A DNA stretch of 64,000 nt from Gemmatimonadales bacterium. GTDB taxonomy: Bacteria; Gemmatimonadota; Gemmatimonadetes; Palauibacterales; Palauibacteraceae. Shown here one piece after another: positions 17,152 to 25,302 of the stretch (position 1 is its first letter; every line of letters begins with the position of its first letter). The stretch spans positions 1 to 64,000 of the forward strand of contig VXOJ01000049.1 of the NCBI GenBank assembly GCA_009840115.1, written 5' to 3'. Made by a program: the position numbers and the translations under genes. Under the pieces are notes generated by a model. It was not told the origin of the DNA. It was given only the letters and a program-made list of their open reading frames with translations, and made no database searches.

Positions 17152-18261
17152 GTGTCACAACGTGCGTCGATCATGCCGGGACCGGGACGACCGCTCGAGG
17201 TCCGGACCTTCGATGATCCCGATCTCGGACCGGGCGAGACGTGGCTCGAGATAGAGGCGAGCGAGGTGTGCGGGACGGATGTCCATCTCCATCACGGACG
17301 CCTCGCGGGCGTGCCCTGGCCGATCATCCCGGGGCATGTGAGCGTGGGACGCATCCGGGAGACGCGAGGTCCGGGGGTCGATGCCGCGGGACGGCCGCTG
17401 GCCGAGGGGGACGCCGTCACCTTCTTCGATGTGGTGGGCACGTGCCACCGCTGCTTCTACTGCTCCGCCGCCCGGCAGCCGAACCTGTGCCCGCACCGCC
17501 GCGTCTACGGCATCACATTCAGCGCTCGCGAAGGACTGCTCGGAGGGTGGGCGACGTCCATGCGGCTCACCGCCGACACGTCGATCTTCAAGCTGCCCGA
17601 GGGGCTCGAGACAGCGGATGTCATCGGAGGCGGCTGCGGACTCTTCACCGGTTTCGGAGCCGTCGAGCGCTCGGAACTCCGGCCGGGCGACACGGTCGTC
17701 GTCCAGGGCTCCGGCCCCGTCGGCCTCGCGGCCGCCGCCTTCGCCCGGGTCCGGGGCTGCGGCCCCCTCGTGGTCATCGGCGACCCCGACGAGCGCCTCG
17801 AACTCGCGACCGCCATGGGCGCCGACGTCACGCTCTCGCTGGACCGAACGTCGGGCCGTGACCGGTCGGCACGCGTGGCCGACCTCACGGAGGGCCGGGG
17901 CGCCGACGTCGTCATCGAAGCGAGCGGCAACCCGGCGGCGATCCCGGAGGGGTTCGCCCTCCTCCGCGAAGGAGGCACGTACGTCGTGGCGGGACACTAC
18001 ACGGACGTCGGTCCCGTCTCCATCAACCCGCACCTCGACATCAACCGGAAGCACGCGACCGTGAAGGGGCGCTGGGGGACCGAACTGCCGCACGTCTCGG
18101 GCGCGCTCGACCTGCTCGCGCGGCACCGCCTCCCCTTCGCCCGGGTGATCGGGGGCGAATACGGTCTCGGGGAAGCGGGTCGAGCCCTCGCCGATGTCGA
18201 GCGGCTCGCCGTCACCAAGGCGATCATCGTTCCGTCCCGGGATCGGACGATCCCCGGCTAG
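17152..18261 (+). CDS. Zinc-binding MDR-family dehydrogenase
   Basis: This protein of about 369 residues starts at a GTG with GGGAGG 4 nt upstream; an ATG at 17101 lacks a ribosome site. Motifs are EVCGTDVHLHHG, IPGHVSVGRI, a four-Cys structural-zinc loop (CHRCFYC plus NLC) and the cofactor-binding segment VVVQGSGPVGLAAAAF. The usual GHE of the catalytic site reads GHV here. The substrate is unknown; family members act on sugar alcohols, threonine or long-chain alcohols. It is monocistronic, divergent from the BNR lipoprotein and convergent with the NCS2 permease 3 bp away. Confidence 0.85.
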   Translation: MSQRASIMPGPGRPLEVRTFDDPDLGPGETWLEIEASEVCGTDVHLHHGRLAGVPWPIIPGHVSVGRIRETRGPGVDAAGRPLAEGDAVTFFDVVGTCHRCFYCSAARQPNLCPHRRVYGITFSAREGLLGGWATSMRLTADTSIFKLPEGLETADVIGGGCGLFTGFGAVERSELRPGDTVVVQGSGPVGLAAAAFARVRGCGPLVVIGDPDERLELATAMGADVTLSLDRTSGRDRSARVADLTEGRGADVVIEASGNPAAIPEGFALLREGGTYVVAGHYTDVGPVSINPHLDINRKHATVKGRWGTELPHVSGALDLLARHRLPFARVIGGEYGLGEAGRALADVERLAVTKAIIVPSRDRTIPG

Positions 18262-18264
18262 ACC

Positions 18265-20034
18265 CTAGAAGTCGCCGGCGACCTGGGGGGCGGACTCGAC
18301 GCGGATCGTGAGGATGTCGATGTCATGGTACTGCTGGTGGCGGATGGATGAGGCGTAGTGCCGCAGCAGCCGAAGGGGAGTCTCCGCCTCGACGGGGACC
18401 CCCGCGGCCACTTCGCTGAGCATCGCCAGCTGATCCTCGACGTTCTTCTCATCGGTCGTTGCGATGAACTCGAGATCCGCGGCAGGGCCATCGCTGCTCG
18501 CGATGAGCAGCAGGCTTCGCGCATCATCGGCGTCGGTTTCGGCTTCCGCGCGGCCGAGAATCTGCATCGTCTCTTCGCCCACCGCGCGCAGACGCGTTTC
18601 CATCTCCTCGTCCCAGCCCCTGCGCGCCGCGAACTTCACCAGGAAGGCATCGACTTCCGACCACGTGTCGTCCGACAACCGCGTCTTGAGGCGGAGGCGA
18701 CGGCCTCCCGTGACCTCCGCGAAGATGGTGAGCAGGATCACCGTGATGCCGCCGACCGTCATGCCGTTGCCGAGGAATTCCTCCCAGGCCCCGGTGATAT
18801 GCTCCGGGTAGATCCAGTCGAACTGGAAGACGATGCCCAACCAGAAAGCGACGCCGACGACGAGGCCGTTGCGGTAATCCAACCCCTCCTGGAGCAGAAT
18901 CTTCATCCCGAAGACGAAGATCAGCGCGACGACCACGATGAAATAGGCCGCCACGACGGGGCCGGGGATCGCGATAATGAGGGCGAGCAGCTTCGGCAGG
19001 AAGGCGAACGCCGCGAAGACGACGCCGACGCAGATGCCGATGGCGCGAGAGGTGACGCCGGTGAGTTCGGCCACGGCGATGCCCACGCCGTAGGTCGTGT
19101 TGGGGACGGTCCCCGCCAGACCGGAGAGGAGGTTGCCCGCGCCGTCGGCGGCGATCGCCCCCTGGATGGAGCGGAAGTCGATCGCGCGCGGCCTGCGCCA
19201 GGAGACTCGCTGAATCGCGATCGCGTCGCCGAGCGTGTCCATCGCGCTCACGAGCGTCACCATGAGGAAGGACGGCAGCAGAGCCCAGAACTCGGGGCGG
19301 AAGCTCAGATCGAGACCGGGGTACGCCAGATCCGGCAGACCGATCCAGCGGGCTTCGTAGACCGTGGACAGGTCGTAGATCCCGAACCCGAGGCCGGCCA
19401 CGAGAGATCCGGCGACGATCCCGAGGGCCGGGGCCCACAGCCGAAGAGCGCCGGAGAACCGAAGCGGGACCAGGACCGTGACCGCCAGCGTCACGCCGGC
19501 CACGAGCGGACCCGTGGCGGTCGGGGCTCCGGCCGGGACCTCGGCGAGCTTCCGCAGGATCATCGGGGTGAGCGTCACCGGGATGAGGATCAGCACGGTG
19601 CCCGCCACGGTGGGCGTGAACACCCGGCGCAGGAGCGCCATCCTGGACGCGAGCAGGAACTGGACCAGCGACGAGGCGATGATCAGCACCGCGAGCATGC
19701 CCGGCCCGCCCTGCTCGATGGCGGTGACGCTCACCGCGATGAAGGCGCTCGTGCTCCCCATGATGAGCACGTAGCCGGCGCCGATCCGTCCCACTCTGCG
19801 CGCCTGGATCGCCGTCGTGACCCCGCTGATCACGAGCGCCGCGAACACCGCCCACGACAGGTATTCGGTGCTGCCGCCCGCCACGGTGATCATGACCGTC
19901 GGCGTGAGCACGATGCTGGCGAGGCAGATGAGCGCGTACTGGACGCCGAGTCCGGCGGCCATGGGGAGCGGGGGGCGTTCGTCCGGCTCGAAGCGCACGT
20001 CCTGGCGGGCGAGCCCGGGGCCGGAACCCGCCAT
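18265..20034 (-). CDS. NCS2 (xanthine/uracil) permease with C-terminal soluble domain
   Basis: This 589-residue protein has about 13-14 hydrophobic helices (residues about 25-455) with NCS2 hallmarks: VMITVAGGS near TM1-2, SAMDTLGDAIAIQRVSWR before the TM8 region and GLAGTVPNTTYGVGIA, where the family signature normally reads NTTF/NTTY. Such proteins import purines, pyrimidines or related acids using a proton or sodium gradient. A hydrophilic tail of about 130 residues follows (SEVDAFLVKFAARRGW, then SLLLIASSDGPAADLEF), which ordinary NCS2 permeases lack. Its start overlaps the stop of the PLP decarboxylase (TGATG), so transporter and decarboxylase are co-translated. Confidence 0.87.
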   Translation of the reverse strand: MAGSGPGLARQDVRFEPDERPPLPMAAGLGVQYALICLASIVLTPTVMITVAGGSTEYLSWAVFAALVISGVTTAIQARRVGRIGAGYVLIMGSTSAFIAVSVTAIEQGGPGMLAVLIIASSLVQFLLASRMALLRRVFTPTVAGTVLILIPVTLTPMILRKLAEVPAGAPTATGPLVAGVTLAVTVLVPLRFSGALRLWAPALGIVAGSLVAGLGFGIYDLSTVYEARWIGLPDLAYPGLDLSFRPEFWALLPSFLMVTLVSAMDTLGDAIAIQRVSWRRPRAIDFRSIQGAIAADGAGNLLSGLAGTVPNTTYGVGIAVAELTGVTSRAIGICVGVVFAAFAFLPKLLALIIAIPGPVVAAYFIVVVALIFVFGMKILLQEGLDYRNGLVVGVAFWLGIVFQFDWIYPEHITGAWEEFLGNGMTVGGITVILLTIFAEVTGGRRLRLKTRLSDDTWSEVDAFLVKFAARRGWDEEMETRLRAVGEETMQILGRAEAETDADDARSLLLIASSDGPAADLEFIATTDEKNVEDQLAMLSEVAAGVPVEAETPLRLLRHYASSIRHQQYHDIDILTIRVESAPQVAGDF

Positions 20035-21554
20035 CAGGCGCCGCCTCCCCCGGCGAGCGCTTCGGCGGGCGCCGCGGAGCGCCAGCGCTCGGGGTGGGCC
20101 TCGAGGCGCTCCACGGCTTCCGCGAGGACCTCGAGCGCCAGGTCGATGGTGTCGAGGTGCGTCCGGAACGCGAGCGCCGCCATCCTGAGCAGGAAGGTCC
20201 CGTCGATCGTCGTGGAGGAGAGGAAGACCCGGCCATCGCGGTGCGTCTCTTCGATCAGGGCCCGGTTGAATGCGTCCGCGTCGCCCGACTCCGGGACCCA
20301 GCGGTAGGTGACCACCGACAGCGGCGGCTCCGGACCCACCTCGAACCCGAGCGCCTCGATCTCCCGGTGGAAATACCGTGCGAGTTCGAGCTTCTCCCGA
20401 AGGCAGGCCTTGAACGGCGCCTCCCCGTGAAGGAGGAGCGGCAGCCAGACCCGCAGTCCGCGAAAATGCTTGGTGAGTTCGGGCGATACGGCGGCGGGAG
20501 AGGGCCCCCAGCGCTCGGCCTCGACCGTGTCCTGCAGATAGCTGGCGCCGGAGGCGTGCGCCTCCGCCAGGGCGTTCCCGTCGCGGACGAGCACGGCGCC
20601 GGTCCCGTAGGGGAGGAACATGCCCTTGTGCGGGTCGAGGACGAGGGAATCCGAGCGTTCCAGTCCCGCGAGCGCGGGCCGCATCTCCTCGAGCAGGGCG
20701 AAGAAGCCGCCGTAGGCGCCGTCCACGTGGAACCAGAGATCCTCGCGCTCGGCGACGTCCGCGATCTCCGCGAGCGGGTCGATGGCGCCGATGTCCACGG
20801 TGCCCGCCGATGCGAATACGAGCCAGGGCCGGAGTCCGCGCGCGCGGTCCTCCGCCACGGACTCGGCGAGCGCGTCCACCCGCATCCGGAAGTCGCCGTC
20901 CAGCGGGACGTCCCGCCGCACCGCCTCTCCCACCCCGGCCATTCTGAGCGCCTTGTGGAGGCAGTGGTGGAGGTGGGGCGAGGAGTAGACGACCGCCCGC
21001 TCGTAGTCGCGGGCGCGCAGTCCGGCCGCCTCGCGGGCGGTGACGACGGCGATGAGGCTCGCGATCGAGCCTCCCGAGGCAAGGTTGCCGGCGCAGGTGG
21101 CCGGGTATCCCGTGAAGCGCGCCATCCAGCCGAGGATGACGTTCTCCATCTCGACCGCGCCCGGCCCGGTGAACCGTACGCCGGCGTATTCGTTCGTGAC
21201 GGCCGCAAGATAGTCCGCCAGCGAAGAGGCGTAGATGCCGCCACCGGGGATGTACCCGAGGTGGCCGGCGTGCGAGGGCACGAGTCCCACGCCCACGACG
21301 GACTCGTCGATCCGGTCGATGAGCCCCTCGATGGGCCGCGTATCGGTCCCGGCGCCGAGTTCCCGTATCTCGGCGACGGAGGACTTGTCGTGCCGGTAGG
21401 CGGGCCGTTCGGGGAGTCCGTCGAGGAACCGCTGCGCGTAGGCGTGCACCTCGGCCATGAGGCGGTCGCGCTCGCCCGCGTCGGGGTCGAGCGGCCGCGC
21501 AGCCTGCTCCAGTTCCAGGATCCGGGACCGCTGCCGACTTGAGATCGAGCGCAT
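20034..21554 (-). CDS. Group II PLP-dependent amino acid decarboxylase
   Basis: This 506-residue member of the aromatic amino acid/glutamate decarboxylase family has SGGSIASLIAVVTAR (phosphate binding), HVDGAYGGF (the Asp that contacts the pyridine ring) and the Schiff-base lysine in LDPHKGMFLPYG (K310). A YSSPHLHHCLHKAL segment precedes the cofactor site. Family members remove the alpha-carboxyl of Tyr, Trp, DOPA, Glu, Asp or related amino acids in the cytoplasm; the substrate cannot be read here. It is coupled to the downstream NCS2 permease, which might import the substrate or export the product. Confidence 0.9.
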   Translation of the reverse strand: MRSISSRQRSRILELEQAARPLDPDAGERDRLMAEVHAYAQRFLDGLPERPAYRHDKSSVAEIRELGAGTDTRPIEGLIDRIDESVVGVGLVPSHAGHLGYIPGGGIYASSLADYLAAVTNEYAGVRFTGPGAVEMENVILGWMARFTGYPATCAGNLASGGSIASLIAVVTAREAAGLRARDYERAVVYSSPHLHHCLHKALRMAGVGEAVRRDVPLDGDFRMRVDALAESVAEDRARGLRPWLVFASAGTVDIGAIDPLAEIADVAEREDLWFHVDGAYGGFFALLEEMRPALAGLERSDSLVLDPHKGMFLPYGTGAVLVRDGNALAEAHASGASYLQDTVEAERWGPSPAAVSPELTKHFRGLRVWLPLLLHGEAPFKACLREKLELARYFHREIEALGFEVGPEPPLSVVTYRWVPESGDADAFNRALIEETHRDGRVFLSSTTIDGTFLLRMAALAFRTHLDTIDLALEVLAEAVERLEAHPERWRSAAPAEALAGGGGA

Positions 21555-21651
21555 GATGCGATCCTATCCCTTTCGTTCGGGGGACGCGAGCTTTCCGGCC
21601 ACGGGCTGCTGGCCCCCTTCCGGTCGCTTTCCGTCTACGGGAGGATCCCGC

Positions 21652-23409
21652 TTGTATCCGCGTCGCAAGTCATTCTGGAGGTACGGTCTCGCTGCCGCGC
21701 TCGTCGCCGGGTTCGCGTCCGCCGCCGAGGCGCAGTCGCGCGCGGAACGGGCGGAAGGCTACCTGCGGTCCTTCCACGATCTGCGGCTCTTCAACGGCGC
21801 GGCGCTCATCGTCGACGAGGGCGAGGTCCTGTTCGAGGGAGGGTTCGGACGGTCGGACTTCGCGGAGGGCGGCGCCAACGACCCGAGCACGCGGTTCCGC
21901 ATCGCGTCGCTGACGAAGCAGTTCACGGCCGCGCTCATCCTGAGACTCGAGGAGGAGGGACTGTTGCGAGTCGAGGACCCGGTGGGCCGCTATGTCGAGG
22001 AGTATCCGCCGGAGTTCGCGGAACGGATCACGCTCCACCACCTGCTCACGCACACCTCCGGGTTGCCGAGCTACACGAACCTGCCGGGGTTCATGGACTG
22101 GGAGGCCGCGACCCCGTTCTCGCCGGACGAGATCGTCGCCCTGACCTGGGAGGCCCCCCTCTCCTTCGAGCCGGGTACCGATTTCGAGTATTCCAACTCG
22201 GGCTACGTACTCCTTGGCTGGATCGCGGAACGCGTCACGGGGCTTAGCTACGAGGGAGCGCTCCGCACGTACGTGCTCGACCCGCTGGAACTGCGCGATA
22301 CCGGATACGATCACGCGCTCTGGCCGCCGGAGGGCCACGCAGGCGGCCACACGCGCAACCTCGTCGGCTATCGGCCGGCGCGCCTGATCGACCCGTCGGT
22401 GCCCTATTCCGCCGGCATGCTCTACTCCACCGTGGGCGATCTCGCGCGCTGGGCCACGAACCTCTTCGTCGAAGGAGGTCTGTTCCGGGACCCGGAGACG
22501 CTGGCGCGCATGACGACGCCGGGCCTCGAATCCGGGGCGTACGGGTACGGCGTGGGGGTGCGGACGCGGGATATCGGGCAGGACCGCGGCGTGCGCGCGA
22601 TCGAACACTCGGGAGGGATCTTCGGCTTCTCCGCCTGGCTGCGCGTCTTCCCGGACCACGGCCGGCTCATCGTGCTGCTGGACAACACCTCCTCCGACCT
22701 GGGACCGCTCGTGGATGGGTTGACGAATCTGCTGTGGGGCGCCGAGGCCGTGCGCCCGAAACCTTCGATCGCGGAGCGGCTGCTGCCGGTCGTCGAGGCG
22801 GGCGGGGTCGAGGCGGCGATGTCGAGGTACGACAACTGGCGGCGCACGCGACCGGAGGATTACGACTACTCTCCCGGCCAGATCCTGAGGCTCGCGGGCC
22901 ATTTCCGGGAGCGCGAGCCGGGCACGGCCATCGCAATCCTGGAGGCCTACGCGGCCGGAACGCCGGAACCTCCCGCCATCCGCTTCGCGCTGTCCGAGCT
23001 TCACGAAGAGGCCGGGGCCCCGGACGCGGCGTCCGACCACATCCGGGAGGCGCTCACGTACAATCCCGGAATGCCCCGGCTCCTGGGGCGTCTGTCGGAC
23101 CTGGGCGTCGAACCCGATCCGGCGCTTCGGCTCCCCATCGTGCGCCTGGAACCCGAGAACCTGTCCCTCTTCGTGGGCGAGTACCGCATCGACCCGGCCA
23201 CGACCCTGACCGTGACGCTCGAGGAGGGCGTGCTCATGGCGGCCCGCACCGGCGAGGCCGCGTTCCGACTCCTTCCCCAGTCCCCGACCACCTTCCTTCT
23301 GCGCGGTTCCGCCGTGCAGTTCGTGTTCGAGGTCGTGGACGGCGTCGCGGCGGCGGTCTCCGTCGTGGAAGCCGACCAGCGCCTCGCCTTCCCGAGAATC
23401 GGACGCTGA
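21652..23409 (+). CDS. Exported serine hydrolase of the beta-lactamase/PBP4* class
   Basis: This protein of about 585 residues starts at a TTG with GGGAGG 7 nt upstream. An upstream ATG pair at 21553 is possible but overlaps the divergent decarboxylase. Residues 1-28 are a signal peptide ending AEAQ. The class-C-type domain has the nucleophile S86-x-x-K89 in RIASLTKQF, the YxN motif in FEYSNSGYV and the third motif as HSGGIFG. A helical, TPR-like segment (about 370-480) and a small C-terminal beta domain (FVGEYRIDP) follow, as in many serine hydrolases with DUF3471-like tails. It is likely a periplasmic D-aminopeptidase, esterase or amidase; antibiotic resistance is not implied. Confidence 0.88.
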   Translation: MYPRRKSFWRYGLAAALVAGFASAAEAQSRAERAEGYLRSFHDLRLFNGAALIVDEGEVLFEGGFGRSDFAEGGANDPSTRFRIASLTKQFTAALILRLEEEGLLRVEDPVGRYVEEYPPEFAERITLHHLLTHTSGLPSYTNLPGFMDWEAATPFSPDEIVALTWEAPLSFEPGTDFEYSNSGYVLLGWIAERVTGLSYEGALRTYVLDPLELRDTGYDHALWPPEGHAGGHTRNLVGYRPARLIDPSVPYSAGMLYSTVGDLARWATNLFVEGGLFRDPETLARMTTPGLESGAYGYGVGVRTRDIGQDRGVRAIEHSGGIFGFSAWLRVFPDHGRLIVLLDNTSSDLGPLVDGLTNLLWGAEAVRPKPSIAERLLPVVEAGGVEAAMSRYDNWRRTRPEDYDYSPGQILRLAGHFREREPGTAIAILEAYAAGTPEPPAIRFALSELHEEAGAPDAASDHIREALTYNPGMPRLLGRLSDLGVEPDPALRLPIVRLEPENLSLFVGEYRIDPATTLTVTLEEGVLMAARTGEAAFRLLPQSPTTFLLRGSAVQFVFEVVDGVAAAVSVVEADQRLAFPRIGR

Positions 23410-23425
23410 GTCGGCGGCCATCGAC

Positions 23426-24541
23426 ATGCACGACTTCGCCGTGATCGGGCTCGGGGCCATCGGAAGCGCAACCGCGGCCGAATTCGTCCGGCGAGGACAT
23501 TCGGTGGTCGGATTCGACCGCTACACGCCACCGCACACGATGGGGTCGGCGCACAGCGACACGCGGATGATCCGCGCGGCGTGGTACCACGGGTCGCCGT
23601 ACATGCCGCTCGTCCGCGACGCCTTCCGGTGCTGGAAGAAGCTCGAGCGCTCGTCCGGCCGTACGCTGCTGCGGACGGCGGGCGCCCTCATGATGGGGCC
23701 GGAAGACGGCCGCGTGTTCGCGGGGAGCCCGCTTCTCGACGCCCGGCCGGGCACCGACGACGTCCCCCTCTCCGCGGAGGAAGTCGCCGAGCGGTTCCCC
23801 TGGCTCCGCCCGGATCCCGGGACCGTCACCATCTACGAACCGGGTGCCGCCATCCTCTCGCTGGAGGCCTGCCTCGAGGCGATGCTGGAGGCGGCCGGGG
23901 GCGCGGACTTGCGCTTCGACGAGCCCGCGATCGCGTGGTCCGCTTCGGCCTCGGGCGTCCGGATCCGGACGGAACGGGGAGAATACGCGGCGCGCCGGCT
24001 CGCCATCGCCGCGGGAGCCTGGACTCCGCAACTGGTTCCCGCACTTTCCCTGCCGCTCGAGGTGGAGCGCACGGTGCAGTACTGGTTCGAACCCGCCGGG
24101 CCGCATGCGGACACGCTCGCGGAGGGTCCCGCCTGGGTGTGGGAGCTCGAACGGGAGGGGACGTGGTACGGGTTCCCGCCGACGGCGCGAGGCCTCAAGG
24201 CGGGGATGCACTTTCAGGCCGGACGCGGGACCGATGTCGGGCGGGTCGACCGCGAGGTCGGGACCACGGAGACGGAGGAACTGCGAAAGCTGTTCAGGCG
24301 GTACGCGCCGGGCGTGGCGGGCGCGCGGGCCCACGCGTCCGTCTGTCTCTACACGAACACGCCCGACGAGCACTTCATTCTGGACCGCCACCCGGGCCAT
24401 CCCGGAGTTGTGCTTTTCGCCGGCGGCTCCGGGCACGCGTTCAAGTTCGCCCCCGTCCTCGGGTCGCTCATGGCCGACCTCCTCGCGGATGAGCTACCCC
24501 GTGACGCACCGCCGATCTTCTCGATCGGCCGGTTTGGGTGA
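23426..24541 (+). CDS. Sarcosine oxidase / N-methyl amino acid oxidase family
   Basis: This 371-residue FAD enzyme begins with the dinucleotide-binding motif VIGLGAIGSATAAEFVRRG. It has the MSOX-family segment MGSAHSDTRMIR and ends with the covalent-flavin cysteine in SVCLYTNTPDEHF (C307) and AGGSGHAFKFAP. Monomeric sarcosine oxidases and N-methyltryptophan oxidase demethylate N-methyl amino acids with O2, giving formaldehyde, the free amino acid and peroxide. The GcvT/DmdA-type gene at 57.9 kb could belong to the same one-carbon economy, but the genes are not linked. The intergenic gap to the serine hydrolase is 16 bp, so they may share a transcript. Confidence 0.9.
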   Translation: MHDFAVIGLGAIGSATAAEFVRRGHSVVGFDRYTPPHTMGSAHSDTRMIRAAWYHGSPYMPLVRDAFRCWKKLERSSGRTLLRTAGALMMGPEDGRVFAGSPLLDARPGTDDVPLSAEEVAERFPWLRPDPGTVTIYEPGAAILSLEACLEAMLEAAGGADLRFDEPAIAWSASASGVRIRTERGEYAARRLAIAAGAWTPQLVPALSLPLEVERTVQYWFEPAGPHADTLAEGPAWVWELEREGTWYGFPPTARGLKAGMHFQAGRGTDVGRVDREVGTTETEELRKLFRRYAPGVAGARAHASVCLYTNTPDEHFILDRHPGHPGVVLFAGGSGHAFKFAPVLGSLMADLLADELPRDAPPIFSIGRFG

Positions 24542-24585
24542 GACGAGAGACCGTCGCCGACGGCGCCCGCGCGAGGTAGCCGAAC

Positions 24586-25212
24586 TCATCCCCCGGGCTC
24601 GGGAGTCAGCGGGATCTCGCGGTTCAGGTCTATGTCCACGGCGTTGCCGCACAGCGTGCCCGAGGCACTCCCCGTCTGCATCAGATCGCCGAAGTCCAGC
24701 CGGGATTCCACCGTGACGGAAACCTCGCAGGTCCCGGCTCTTTCCTCGAGTTCATATGCGAGAGACCCGACCATCGACACGTTCATGTCGAACACGAACA
24801 CAAGCGCTTCCGGCATGGAGAACGCGTACGAGCCCGTCTGTCGGAGGCTGGGAGCCCCATCGAGCGTGAACGTCCTGCCGCGGGCAGTTTCCACGCAGTC
24901 CTCCGGCACGATCGTCAGGTTCGCCAGCAACCTGATCCCGGTGTCGGTTTCCGACGGGATCAGCGTACCGCCCGCGTTGACCAGCCCGCCCCCCGAGCAG
25001 TCGGCCGTCAGGCTCACGGAACCGGCGAAGGAGGCCGGGTCCGCCTCCAGCGCCCTCGCCCCGACGAGGTTGATGGCGTCGAGCAGCGCCTCGCTCTCCT
25101 CCAACGTCAGCGTGGGCTCCTCCGGCCCCGCCGTGTCGTCGCTGCAGCCCACCACCCCAAGAACCATGGCCAGCAGGACTCCGCTTCGTAGCGCCGTTCC
25201 TTTGATCGTCAT
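24586..25212 (-). CDS. Lipoprotein of unknown function
   Basis: This 208-residue protein has a signal peptide and lipobox GVVGC (C23) followed by an acidic linker (SDDTAGPEEPTLTLEESE). The remainder is predicted beta-rich, with three spaced cysteines (ADCSGG, EDCVET, GTCEVS) and a fourth in GTLCGNAVD, suggesting two disulfides in the periplasm or at the surface. I recognise no family. It is alone between the oxidase gene (convergent, 45 bp) and the end of the RND pump gene. Confidence 0.7.
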   Translation of the reverse strand: MTIKGTALRSGVLLAMVLGVVGCSDDTAGPEEPTLTLEESEALLDAINLVGARALEADPASFAGSVSLTADCSGGGLVNAGGTLIPSETDTGIRLLANLTIVPEDCVETARGRTFTLDGAPSLRQTGSYAFSMPEALVFVFDMNVSMVGSLAYELEERAGTCEVSVTVESRLDFGDLMQTGSASGTLCGNAVDIDLNREIPLTPEPGG

Positions 25213-25302
25213 CTCCCCACCCCTCCTCGCTTCCCAACCAATCCGGCCATCCCGCCATCGACGGGCTTCACTACTCTACTGACGGCCCAAGGGTCCCCGC
25301 CG

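Noticed and set aside
18358-20307. 649-codon plus-strand frame opposite the NCS2 permease
   Set aside because: Highly charged mirror of membrane helices, no domain.
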